The notes beneath the pieces are model-generated. The model saw only the letters and a list, made by a program, of their open reading frames with translations. It had not been told where the DNA came from and did no database searches. The position numbers and the translations under genes were made by a program. From NCBI GenBank assembly GCA_910588175.1, contig CAJUQQ010000011.1:590-55230 (forward strand): a stretch of 54,641 nucleotides of DNA, written 5' to 3'. The stretch's first letter is position 1, and each line of letters starts with the position of its first letter. Below, in pieces: positions 15,834-23,205 of this stretch. The stretch comes from an uncultured Oscillibacter sp. (GTDB lineage: Bacteria; Bacillota; Clostridia; Oscillospirales; Oscillospiraceae).

Positions 15834-16172
15834 TCACGCCGGGGCGGCGCTGTTCACCACCGCGTCCACCTGGTCCCGGAAGGCGACCCATTCCTCCCTC
15901 CGGGCGTCCAGGGCCTTTTGCCCCTTCCGGGTGATGCGGTAGTATTTCCGGGTCCGGCCCTCCGGGGACTTCTTCTCCCGGACGCGGACCAGCCCCTCCG
16001 CCTCCAGACCGTGGAGGATGGGGTACAGGGTCCCCTCCTTCAAATCGAAGACGTGGTTGGACCGCCGGGCCAGCTCGGTGATCATCTGATAGCCGTACAT
16101 CTCCTCCCCCGAGAGCAGGGAGAGAATCAGCAGTGTCGTACTGCCGCTCATCAGGCTTTTGTCGGTTTTCAC
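15834..16172 (-). CDS. PadR family transcriptional regulator
   Basis: A 112-residue DNA-binding protein of the PadR-s1 type. The winged helix is evident: LMSGSTTLLILSLLSGEEMY, then GYQMITELARRS, DLKEGTLYPILHGLEAEGLV and wing REKKSPEGRTRKYYRIT. A GTG start at 16172 is chosen because AAAGGAGG lies 6 nt upstream; the open frame extends to 16445 but crosses the promoter. A 13-bp inverted repeat flanks the promoter's -10 box, so autoregulation is expected, as is usual for PadR. It should control the two envelope genes downstream. Confidence 0.93.
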   Translation of the reverse strand: MKTDKSLMSGSTTLLILSLLSGEEMYGYQMITELARRSNHVFDLKEGTLYPILHGLEAEGLVRVREKKSPEGRTRKYYRITRKGQKALDARREEWVAFRDQVDAVVNSAAPA

Positions 16173-16194
16173 GGCCCGCCTCCTTTCCGCGATA

Positions 16195-16241
16195 CCTCGG
16201 TCATCTAGGATTATTATACATAGATGACCGAGGTTTGTCAA
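16195..16241 (-). promoter_or_regulatory. padR promoter with embedded operator
   Basis: Minus strand: -35 TTGACA (16241-16236), 17-bp spacer, -10 TATAAT (16218-16213). Perfect 13-bp inverted arms CCTCGGTCATCTA (16195-16207) and TAGATGACCGAGG (16221-16233) bracket the -10 element. A protein bound there would block polymerase. PadR is the natural candidate. Confidence 0.8.
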
Positions 16242-16243
16242 GG

Positions 16244-16280
16244 GCAGAATGGCGCAGAGGGAACCCTGCGCCATTCTGCT
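16244..16280. other. Perfect inverted repeat upstream of the padR promoter
   Basis: GCAGAATGGCGCAG / CTGCGCCATTCTGC arms lie directly upstream of the -35 box and downstream of the CDF gene stop. There is no T-run on either side, so it is an uncertain terminator for the cation exporter or an extra regulatory palindrome. Confidence 0.5.
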
Positions 16281-16335
16281 CTGGAGATCGGGAAGGGGCG
16301 GACACAGCGGTCCGCCCCGGAGAAAATGCCTCTTG

Positions 16336-17502
16336 TCAAGTATAGGACCGTTCCACCCGGACCTTGGCCTGGAAGCCGCTGTCCAACACCTGGACGGCGT
16401 TTTGGATTTTCTCCTCCACCTCCTGGTCCGTGAGGCGGAAGTCAAAGGGCACCGCCGCGTCGAAGACCAGGTGGGCGTGGTCCTTCCGGGGAATCACCCG
16501 GAAGTCGTGGATGGTGATGCCGCCGTCGATGCAGCGGATCAGGGCCTCCACCCGGCGGCGGGTCTCCTGGGTGACGCCGTCGTCGGTGCACACCGGGTCC
16601 ATGTGAATCACCGCCTCGCAGCCCAGCCGCTCCCGGAGCTCCCGCTCCACGTGGTCGATGCGGTTGTGAAGCTCCGTCAGCTCCCCTCCGGCGGGGACCT
16701 CGGCGTGGAGGGAGATCATCCGCCGCCCGGGGCCGTAGTCGTGGACGATGAGGTCGTGGACCCCCAGAATGGGCTGGTGGGAGAGGACCAGAGAGCGGAT
16801 TTCCTCCACAAACTCCGCCGAGGGCGGCGTGCCCAGCAGGGGGTCGATGGTGGTCCGGACGGCCTGGACGCCGGACCAGAGGATGAACAGCGCCACCAGC
16901 AGTCCGCCCCAGCCGTCCAGAATCAGGTCCGTGTACCGCTCCACCAGGGAGGCGGCCAGCACCACCGCCGTGGCGGCGCAGTCGCCGAGAGAGTCCAGGG
17001 CGGCGGCCTCCATGGCGGTGGAGCCGATGCGCCTGCCGGCCCGGCGGTTGTAAAAGGCCATGTAGAGCTTGACGAGAATGGCGGCGCAGAGCATGGCCGT
17101 CACCTGCCAACCGGCGTTTGCGGGAACGGGATGGAGGATTTTTTCCACCGAGGACTGGGCCAGCTCGAAGCCCATCAGCAGAATCAGCATGGACACCACC
17201 AGGCCGGACAGGTACTCCATCCGCCCGTGGCCGAAGGGGTGGTGGTGGTCCGGCTTCTGCTCCGCCAGGTGGAACCCCAGCAGGGTCACCACGGAGGACC
17301 CGGCGTCGGAGAGGTTATTCACCGCGTCGGCCACCACGGCGATGGACCCGGAGGCCAGGCCCGCCGCCAGCTTGCCGCAGAACAGCAGCAGGTTCAGCCC
17401 CACGCCCACCGCGCCGCAGAGAACGCCGTAGCCCTTGCGCAGCTGGGCCTCCGACTTGCCCGCGGGCTTGAGAAACAGGCGGGCCAGCATCGTAATCAAC
17501 AA
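16336..17502 (-). CDS. Cation diffusion facilitator (CDF) transporter
   Basis: A ~388-residue divalent metal exporter (Zn2+, Fe2+, Mn2+ or Co2+) exchanging for protons. CDF features in order: helix 2 VADAVNNLSDAGSSVVTLLG with the D-N-D metal-site pattern, the His-rich HHHPFGHGRMEYLS loop, helix 5 ALDSLGDC with its second metal-site acidic pair, and a cytoplasmic ferredoxin-like domain (HDLIVHDYGPG, ISLHAEVPAGG, VIHMDPV). A further ~85-residue C-terminal part repeats a similar fold. The start is uncertain: TTG 17502 has GGGGAG 6 nt before it; TTG 17508 or ATG 17490 are alternatives. Confidence 0.9.
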   Translation of the reverse strand: MLITMLARLFLKPAGKSEAQLRKGYGVLCGAVGVGLNLLLFCGKLAAGLASGSIAVVADAVNNLSDAGSSVVTLLGFHLAEQKPDHHHPFGHGRMEYLSGLVVSMLILLMGFELAQSSVEKILHPVPANAGWQVTAMLCAAILVKLYMAFYNRRAGRRIGSTAMEAAALDSLGDCAATAVVLAASLVERYTDLILDGWGGLLVALFILWSGVQAVRTTIDPLLGTPPSAEFVEEIRSLVLSHQPILGVHDLIVHDYGPGRRMISLHAEVPAGGELTELHNRIDHVERELRERLGCEAVIHMDPVCTDDGVTQETRRRVEALIRCIDGGITIHDFRVIPRKDHAHLVFDAAVPFDFRLTDQEVEEKIQNAVQVLDSGFQAKVRVERSYT

Positions 17503-17580
17503 GACCAACTCCCCTCGCAGGAATGTGCAAATACCACAGGATATGCGGAAGAGCGGTAGCTTGATACCGCTCTCCCCGCT

Positions 17581-18183
17581 TTATGGTTTTCCCGGCAGCA
17601 CCAATTTCATGTGACAGCACAGATCGTCCAGGTCCCGGTCCGTGGCGGCGGGAATCCGCAGCTTCGCCCCGCAGTCCCGGCAGATCAGGTCCACGGCGGA
17701 GCGCCGGACCTCCATGCCGTAGCGCCCGCTGCCGCAGGCGCAGGCGATGCCCCCGGGCCGGGAGGCGATGTCCCGCAGTTCGGACAAGACCTCGTACATA
17801 ATCACGCTGTCCAGGAAGGCCTCGCCCTCCCCCTGGCGCTGTTCCTTCTCCGCCAGGACCGCCAGCTCCCGGAGCTGTTTTTCCACCGTCCCCTCCGGGC
17901 CGATGAAGCAGCAGAACTGCTTGGTCCCGGCGCAGGCCAGGGCCACGGCCCCCTCCAACACCTGCTCCGGGGAGCACAGGGCGCTGTGGGTCCCGCCGCA
18001 GAGGCCGCAGGGAACGGTGAGGCGGTAACGCTCCCCGTCGAAGGACGCGGTGAGGGCGGAGCCGCCGCAGGCGCACTCCACCTCCGCGCCGGAGGCCTCC
18101 AGCGCGAAAACGGAACGGGCTTTTTGAACGGTCTTTCCGCACTTGGGGCAGAGATAGCCGAAGGTCCGCATCTCCTCGCCCAT
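17581..18183 (-). CDS. Cysteine-rich zinc-ribbon-like protein of unknown function
   Basis: A 200-residue soluble protein with repeated metal-binding pairs: CPKCG (12-16), ECACGG (about 36-41), CGLCGG (about 59-64), CACGSG (about 148-153) and CRDCG (about 168-172). These should form two or three zinc ribbons flanking a helical middle region (GTVEKQLRELAVLAEKEQ). I do not recognise the family. AAGGGAGG is ~8 nt upstream of the ATG, and a TATACT -10 box (18248-18243) with a poor TGGACG -35 lies ~60 bp before it. It sits 78 bp upstream of the CDF exporter on the same strand, so a shared transcript and a metal-related role are possible. Confidence 0.75.
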   Translation of the reverse strand: MGEEMRTFGYLCPKCGKTVQKARSVFALEASGAEVECACGGSALTASFDGERYRLTVPCGLCGGTHSALCSPEQVLEGAVALACAGTKQFCCFIGPEGTVEKQLRELAVLAEKEQRQGEGEAFLDSVIMYEVLSELRDIASRPGGIACACGSGRYGMEVRRSAVDLICRDCGAKLRIPAATDRDLDDLCCHMKLVLPGKP

Positions 18184-18366
18184 GGAAAACCACCTCCCTT
18201 GCGCCTCCCGCCGCCGCGGGAAGCCGTGTAGTTAGAATTTAAAGTATACCATGGGAAGGGCCCTTCGTCCAGCGTTTTTGTGCAGATTGTGGAAACCGGT
18301 TGTGTAAATTTTTTGTGACCGAAGGATGTGACCGAAGGAAAAAGCGCCGCCTGGAAGGGCGGCGTC

Positions 18367-18530
18367 AGAGTGTCGAAAAACGGTAAAAACTCCAACAACG
18401 GGAAGGAAGAGAGTTACGAGAGGAACCCAGGAAGGGTTCCTTTCGTTTTCAATCAGAAGGTTTTCGAACCTTTTGAAGGTCTGAAAACCTTGCGCAGGCT
18501 GGCGAAAACACGTTTTCGCCAGCCTGGCGG
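18367..18530. repeat. Structured interspersed repeat family A, copy 5
   Basis: Begins gtgtcgaaaaacggtaaaaac like copy 6. Hairpins CGAGAGGAACCC / GGGTTCCTTTCG, TCGAACCTT / AAGGTCTGA (with a mismatch) and CAGGCTGGCGAAAAC / GTTTTCGCCAGCCTG. It abuts the stop codon of lrgB. With the promoter region at 18236-18300, it fills the interval 18184-18530. Confidence 0.88.
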
Positions 18531-19226
18531 CTATGGCAAAAGGTTCGCCGCCAGGGGGCACAGCAGGGCGGTCAGAATGCCCGCCACGGCGATGGAGAGG
18601 CTGCTCATGGCCCCCTCCACCGGCCCCAGCTCCAGGGCTCTGGCGGTGCCGATGGCGTGGGCGGCGGAGCCGATGCCCACCCCCTTGGCCACGGGGTCCG
18701 TGACGCGGAACCAGCGGCACACCGCCTGGGCGGTGAGGTTGCCGAAGACGCCCGTCAGGATGATGACGGAGGTGGTCAGGGCGGGGATGCCCCCCAGCTC
18801 CCCGGACACGTCGGAGCCGATGGCGGTGGTGACGGACTTGGGCAGCAGGCTGACGGCGGCGGCCCGGTCCATGTGAAAGGCCCAGGCCAGGACCAGAATG
18901 GCCCCCACGCTGACCAGCACCCCGGCGGCGATGCCGGAGAGGATGGCGGCGGCGTTTTTCCGCAGGGCCTCCCACTGCTCGTAAAGGGGGACGGCCAGGC
19001 TGACCGTGGCGGGAAGGAGCAGCCAGCTCACCGGTCCGGCGCTGGCCTGGTAGTCCGGGTAGGGAATCCCGGTTAGGCGGAGGAAGAGGACCACGAACAA
19101 GCTCCCCAGCAGCAGCGGGTTGCACCAGGCCCGCCCGGTCTTTTTTTGCAGAAGGGTCCCCAGGGCAAAGGCCCCCAGGGTCAAAAGCACCCCCCAGACG
19201 GCCCCCTGGGCCAGCAGCTCAGCCAT
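18531..19226 (-). CDS. lrgB: LrgB family membrane protein
   Basis: A 231-residue membrane protein with the LrgB/CidB pattern: NPLLLGSLFVVLFLRLTGIPY, a long central helix pair, and the diagnostic SLLPKSVTTAIGSDVSGELG followed by AAHAIGTARALELG. The family was first linked to murein hydrolase control and cell death; LrgAB-type pairs are now also known as pyruvate or glycolate carriers. Its start overlaps the lrgA stop by 8 bp, so the two are translated together. Immediately after the stop lies a family A repeat whose 3' hairpin may end the transcript. Confidence 0.95.
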   Translation of the reverse strand: MAELLAQGAVWGVLLTLGAFALGTLLQKKTGRAWCNPLLLGSLFVVLFLRLTGIPYPDYQASAGPVSWLLLPATVSLAVPLYEQWEALRKNAAAILSGIAAGVLVSVGAILVLAWAFHMDRAAAVSLLPKSVTTAIGSDVSGELGGIPALTTSVIILTGVFGNLTAQAVCRWFRVTDPVAKGVGIGSAAHAIGTARALELGPVEGAMSSLSIAVAGILTALLCPLAANLLP

Positions 19227-19578
19227 GCCGCGCCGCCTTTCGCCGGGAAACCGCCTGGGTCACCCGCCCGGCGGCGGCCATGACCAGCACCGTCACCAGG
19301 GCCACGGCCAGGGCGACGGGCAGCCAGCTGGCGGCCAGCACCGGCCCCAGCTCCATGATTCCGGCGGCTCCGGGGACAAAGAGCAGGGGAAAGACGGCCA
19401 GGAGAAACCCGGCGGTTTCCTTCACCTGCTCCAGCCGGACCAGCCCGGCCTTCAGCGCCGCCAGCAGCAGGGCCAGCCCGTAAATGCTGGCGGGAATGGG
19501 CAGGGGCAGGAGGCCGCGCAGGACCTCCCCCAGGAAGCAGAAGGCCAGGATGCGGAGAAATTGGAAGACGTATTTCAT
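19219..19578 (-). CDS. lrgA: LrgA/CidA family holin-like membrane protein
   Basis: A 119-residue protein with four hydrophobic helices. FLGEVLRGLLPLPIPASIYGLALL and FLLAVFPLLFVPGAAGIM are the LrgA/CidA signature. It pairs with LrgB to form a membrane complex (pyruvate-type transport or holin-like). ATG 19578 is chosen: GAGGTG lies 7 nt upstream and the residues start MKYVFQFLRILAFCFLGE; the frame upstream to 19761 is rejected. Promoter at 19636-19664. Confidence 0.94.
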   Translation of the reverse strand: MKYVFQFLRILAFCFLGEVLRGLLPLPIPASIYGLALLLAALKAGLVRLEQVKETAGFLLAVFPLLFVPGAAGIMELGPVLAASWLPVALAVALVTVLVMAAAGRVTQAVSRRKAARHG

Positions 19579-19635
19579 CGAACAGCACCTCAAATCCGCG
19601 CCCGCCGGAGACCGGCCCCGGCGGAGGGCCCCCTC

Positions 19636-19664
19636 ATTATATAAAATCCTCCGGCGCTTGTAAA
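19636..19664 (-). promoter_or_regulatory. lrgAB promoter
   Basis: Minus strand: -35 TTTACA (19664-19659), 17-bp spacer, -10 TATAAT (19641-19636), about 57 bp before lrgA. Confidence 0.75.
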
Positions 19665-19754
19665 GGGGTTTCCCCGCGGAATGGATGGCCGAAGCGCGGC
19701 CCCGCTGGAAAAGAGACGGAATGTAAAAAATGGGGGTTAGTGCAAACAAAGCAC

Positions 19755-19783
19755 TAGACAAGAGAAGAAAAGTTTGGTATAAT
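19755..19783 (+). promoter_or_regulatory. PfkB kinase promoter
   Basis: -35 TAGACA (19755-19760), 17-bp spacer, -10 TATAAT (19778-19783). The sequence aaacgatta follows at 19791-19799 and recurs just after the gene at 20791-20799, close to the ptsH promoter. It is a possible shared short regulatory motif, but too short to be sure. Confidence 0.7.
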
Positions 19784-19847
19784 CCCGAAACAAACGATTA
19801 CGCGGTATTTAATTTCCAGAAAAAGGACATCGAGAGGAGGCCGTTTT

Positions 19848-20792
19848 ATGGACGTGACAGCGATTGGCGAGATTTTGATTGACCTGACGCAGACCGGCGT
19901 CAACGAGGCGGGCGTGCCTCAATTTTCCGCCAACCCCGGCGGAGCGCCTGCCAACGTGGCGGTGGCCGCGGCCCGGCTGGGGGCCCGGACCGCCTTTCTG
20001 GGCAAGGTGGGGAACGACCGCTTCGGCGCGTATCTCCGCCAGGTGTTGGCGGACAACGGCGTGGACAGCCGGGGACTGCGTACCGGGGACCTGCACACCA
20101 CCATGGCGGTTGTCACCGTGGACGAAGACGGGGAGCGGAGCTTCCGCTTTGTCCGGGGGGCGGACCGGGACCTGGCGCCGGAGAGCGTGGACGAGGACGC
20201 GGTGCTGAGGAGCAAGATTCTCCACTTCGGCTCCGTCAGCCTGACGGCGGGCCTCAGCCGCAACGCCACCATCTTCGCCGCCCGGGCGGCCCACCGCCGG
20301 GGCGGGCTGGTCAGCTATGACCCCAACTACCGCCCCGCCCTCTGGGGAAGCCAGGCCGAGGCGGCGGAGTGGATGACCATCCCCCTGCCCCTGGTGGACA
20401 TCCTCAAGGCGTCGGAGGAGGAGCTGCCCCTGCTCACCGGCGCGGCCGGACTGGAGGAGGGGACCCGGATTTTGGAGGAGCGGGGCGTTTCCCTGGTGAT
20501 GGTCACCCTGGGCGGCGACGGCTGCTTCTGCCGCTGGCGGGGGGAGACCTGGCGCCAGCCCGGCGTCCCCGTCCGGGTGGCCGACACCAACGGCGCGGGG
20601 GACACCTTCCTGGGCGCGGTCCTCAGCCGCCTCTGCCGCCGGGGGGAGAAGCCCCTGGAGGGCCTGACCCGGGCGGAGCTGTCGGAGATTCTGGCCTTCG
20701 CCAACCAGGCGGCGGCCCTGACCTGCTCCCGCAGCGGGGCCATCCCCGCCATGCCCGCCCTGGCGGAGGTGGAGAAGTACAAAAATGGGTAA
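19848..20792 (+). CDS. PfkB family carbohydrate kinase (fructokinase-like)
   Basis: A 314-residue ribokinase-fold sugar kinase. NPGGAPANVAVAAARLG (29-45) is the first PfkB signature with its GG substrate motif, and DTNGAGDTF (246-254) is the second, with catalytic Asp252 and the anion-hole Gly-Ala-Gly. DPNYRPALW (158-166) is typical of fructokinases. It phosphorylates a free sugar, probably fructose, with ATP in the cytoplasm. AGAGGAGG precedes the start. The HPr and enzyme I genes lie downstream behind their own promoter, giving a small carbohydrate cluster, but no PTS permease gene is present here. Confidence 0.92.
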   Translation: MDVTAIGEILIDLTQTGVNEAGVPQFSANPGGAPANVAVAAARLGARTAFLGKVGNDRFGAYLRQVLADNGVDSRGLRTGDLHTTMAVVTVDEDGERSFRFVRGADRDLAPESVDEDAVLRSKILHFGSVSLTAGLSRNATIFAARAAHRRGGLVSYDPNYRPALWGSQAEAAEWMTIPLPLVDILKASEEELPLLTGAAGLEEGTRILEERGVSLVMVTLGGDGCFCRWRGETWRQPGVPVRVADTNGAGDTFLGAVLSRLCRRGEKPLEGLTRAELSEILAFANQAAALTCSRSGAIPAMPALAEVEKYKNG

Positions 20793-20807
20793 ACGATTAA
20801 ATTGTAT

Positions 20808-20836
20808 TTGCAAACAGATGGTAAAGGTGGTATCCT
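20808..20836 (+). promoter_or_regulatory. ptsHI promoter
   Basis: -35 TTGCAA (20808-20813), 17-bp spacer, -10 TATCCT (20831-20836), about 57 bp before the HPr start. Confidence 0.65.
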
Positions 20837-20892
20837 AGAGACAAGACGCCGGATGCCCCGGCTTCCAACACGATCAGAAAGGAAGTAGTCTC

Positions 20893-21150
20893 ATGAAACA
20901 GTTCACTTATACCATCACCGACCCCGTCGGCATCCACGCCCGCCCCGCCGGACTTCTGGCCAAGGCCGCCAAGGCCCTGGACAGCACCGTCACCATCACC
21001 AAGGGCGAAAAGTCCGCCGCCGCCACCAAGCTGATGGCCGTCATGGGCCTGGGCGTGAAAACCGGCGAGACCATCACCTTTACCATCGAGGGCGGGGACG
21101 AGGAAGCCAGCGCCGCCGCCATGGAGCAGTTCTGCAAGGAAAATATGTAA
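20893..21150 (+). CDS. ptsH: Phosphocarrier protein HPr, Ser46 replaced by Lys
   Basis: An 85-residue HPr that accepts phosphate from enzyme I on His15 (GIHARPAG, 13-20) and passes it to sugar-specific IIA domains. The region that normally holds the HPr-kinase site (NLKSIMGVMSLG in Bacillus) reads AATKLMAVMGLG here, so position 46 is Lys, not Ser. This copy therefore cannot be regulated by Ser46 phosphorylation in the CcpA manner. It forms a two-gene unit with ptsI (21-nt gap). Fold and length are normal. Confidence 0.95.
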   Translation: MKQFTYTITDPVGIHARPAGLLAKAAKALDSTVTITKGEKSAAATKLMAVMGLGVKTGETITFTIEGGDEEASAAAMEQFCKENM

Positions 21151-21171
21151 GAGCGCCGGGAGGGTACAGCT

Positions 21172-22815
21172 ATGCAAGTTGCAACCGGAAAGTCGATTCT
21201 CAACGGCATCGCCATCGGACCCCTGCGCATCTACAAGAAGAAGGAGACGGAGACCGCCGCCACCTCCAGCCTGACCCCGGAGGAGGAGTACGCCCGCTTT
21301 GACGCCGCCCGGGTGAAGGCCCAGGAGCAGCTGGGCGCTCTCTACGAAAAGGCCCTGGGGGAGGTGGGAGAGGACAACGCCTCCATCTTCGAAATCCACC
21401 AGATGATGCTGGACGACGAGGATTATCTGGACGCCGTCAAGGGCATCCTGGACACCCAGGGCGCCACCGCCGAGTACGCCGTCTCCGCCACGGGAGAGAA
21501 CTTCTCCGCCGCCTTCGCCGCCATGGAGGACGAGTACATGCGGGCCCGGGCCGCCGACGTGAAGGACATCTCCCGCCGGGTGGTGAACGTGCTTCTGGGG
21601 GTGGAGGACGCGGACATGATGGCCGACCAGCCCGCCATTCTGGTGGCGGACGACCTGACCCCCAGCGAGACCGTCCAGCTGGACAAGAGCAAGCTGCTGG
21701 GCTTTATCACCCGCCACGGCTCCAGCAACAGCCACACCGCCATCCTGGCCCGGACCATGAACATCCCCGCCCTGGTGGGGGTGGACTTCCAGGACGACTG
21801 GGACGGGAAGCTGGCCGTCATCGACGGCTATAACCACTGCGTCTACATCGAGCCCGCGCCGGAGCTTCTCAGCGCCATGGAGGAGAAGCGGAGCAGCGAC
21901 CTCAAGCAGGAGGCCCTGCTCCAGAGCTTGAAGAAAAAGCCCAACGTCACCCTGGACGGAAAAGAGATCAAGGTCTACGCCAACATCGGCAACGCCGGGG
22001 ACGTGGGTCTGGTCCTCCAGAACGACGCCCAGGGCATCGGATTGTTCCGCAGCGAGTTTATCTACCTGGACTCCCAGGACTACCCCAGCGAGGACCAGCA
22101 GTTCATGCTCTACAAGCGGGTGGTGGAGACCATGGCCGGGAAAAAGGTCATCATCCGCACCCTGGACATCGGCGCGGACAAACAGGCGGACTACTTCGAG
22201 CTGGAGAAGGAGGAGAACCCCGCCCTGGGCTACCGGGCCATCCGCATCTGCCTGACCCGGAAGGAGGTCTTCAAGACCCAGCTCCGGGCCATCCTCCGGG
22301 CCAGCGCCTTCGGCACCGTGTCCATCATGTTCCCCATGATCATCTCCGTCCGGGAGGTCCGGGACGCCAAGGAGATTCTGGAGGAGTGCAAGGCGGAGCT
22401 GACGGAGCGGGGCGTGGCCTTTGGCAAGGTGGAGCTTGGCATCATGGTGGAGACCCCCGCCGCCGTCCTGCTGGCCGACGAGCTGGCGGAGGAAGTGGAG
22501 TTCTTCTCCCTGGGCACCAACGATCTGACCCAGTACACCCTGGCCATCGACCGGCAGAACCCCAAGCTGGATAATTTCTACGATTCCCACCACCCGGCGG
22601 TTCTCCGCATGATCCGGCACACCATCGAGGCGGGCCACCGCCACGGCTGCTGGGTGGGCATCTGCGGCGAGCTGGGCGCGGACCAAACGCTGACGGAGAC
22701 CTTCCTCCGCTACGGCGTGGATGAGCTGAGCGTGTCCCCCGCCGCGGTCCTGCCCCTGCGGAAGCTGATTCGCGGCTTGGACCTGAGCAAGGAGACGGGG
22801 ACCCTGTCTATGTGA
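21172..22815 (+). CDS. ptsI: PTS enzyme I (phosphoenolpyruvate-protein phosphotransferase)
   Basis: A 547-residue cytoplasmic enzyme that transfers phosphate from PEP to HPr. The swivel domain carries the active histidine His188 in RHGSSNSHTAILARTMNIPALVGV (shown in parts: SSNSHTAILAR and NIPALVG). The PEP-binding barrel has GIGLFRSEFIY, RTLDIGADKQ, FSLGTNDLTQYTLA and the C-terminal VGICGELGAD with the catalytic Cys. The length is slightly below the ~570-residue average but all domains are complete. The start has GGGAGGG upstream. Followed by a family B element. Confidence 0.97.
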   Translation: MQVATGKSILNGIAIGPLRIYKKKETETAATSSLTPEEEYARFDAARVKAQEQLGALYEKALGEVGEDNASIFEIHQMMLDDEDYLDAVKGILDTQGATAEYAVSATGENFSAAFAAMEDEYMRARAADVKDISRRVVNVLLGVEDADMMADQPAILVADDLTPSETVQLDKSKLLGFITRHGSSNSHTAILARTMNIPALVGVDFQDDWDGKLAVIDGYNHCVYIEPAPELLSAMEEKRSSDLKQEALLQSLKKKPNVTLDGKEIKVYANIGNAGDVGLVLQNDAQGIGLFRSEFIYLDSQDYPSEDQQFMLYKRVVETMAGKKVIIRTLDIGADKQADYFELEKEENPALGYRAIRICLTRKEVFKTQLRAILRASAFGTVSIMFPMIISVREVRDAKEILEECKAELTERGVAFGKVELGIMVETPAAVLLADELAEEVEFFSLGTNDLTQYTLAIDRQNPKLDNFYDSHHPAVLRMIRHTIEAGHRHGCWVGICGELGADQTLTETFLRYGVDELSVSPAAVLPLRKLIRGLDLSKETGTLSM

Positions 22816-22900
22816 CGGTCAGACCAAGCGCCGGGCGCGGAAGCGTCCGGCGCTTTTGGCGAAAACACCATGGTATTTTCCGGCGGAGCGGCGTAGAATA

Positions 22901-23063
22901 AGAACCTGTATTCACAACCGTTGGACGCCGTATGAGCGGTCTTTTTCCCGCCATACTGTGTCAATTTCCCTTGAAATCCGTCAGGATTCCTGTGGAAAAT
23001 TTTCTTGTCCGGCGGGAAAAATCCTCGCCCATCCGGCATCCCCCGGTTATGAATACAGGTTCT
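22901..23063. mobile_element. MITE-like element with terminal inverted repeats (family B, copy 2)
   Basis: A 163-bp element with 20-bp inverted ends AGAACCTGTATTCACAACCG (22901-22920) and CGGTTATGAATACAGGTTCT (23044-23063), one mismatch. The interior matches the element at 976-1141 (TCTTTTTCCCGCCAT, GAAATCCGTCAGGATTCC, CCGGCGGGAAAAATCC), while the ends have quite different sequence. The rest of the interval 22816-23205 holds a GC-rich direct repeat (GGGGCCCGGCCCCTGG type, 23095-23145) and the ribosome site of the next gene. Confidence 0.6.
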
Positions 23064-23205
23064 AAAACATCATCATTCCCGCCCCGGCGGCCCGGTCAGG
23101 GGACCGGCCCCTGGGGGCCCGGCCCCTGGGGGGCCCGCTGCCCGTCATGTTGAGGCCTGTCGTTGGGCCCCCAGTCATGGAGCGAGGAAGAACGGAGGAA
23201 TCTCT

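Noticed and set aside
16173..16445. Extended N-terminus of PadR
   Set aside because: It would cover the consensus promoter and operator; the GTG start with a perfect ribosome site gives the normal family length.
20797..22686. Minus-strand open frame of 629 codons opposite ptsHI
   Set aside because: Shadow of HPr and enzyme I; composition is His/Gly-rich without motifs.
22816..23205. Riboswitch or attenuator before the ParB-like/BMP gene
   Set aside because: The interval is explained by the family B element and a GC-rich repeat; no known aptamer pattern or leader peptide was recognised.
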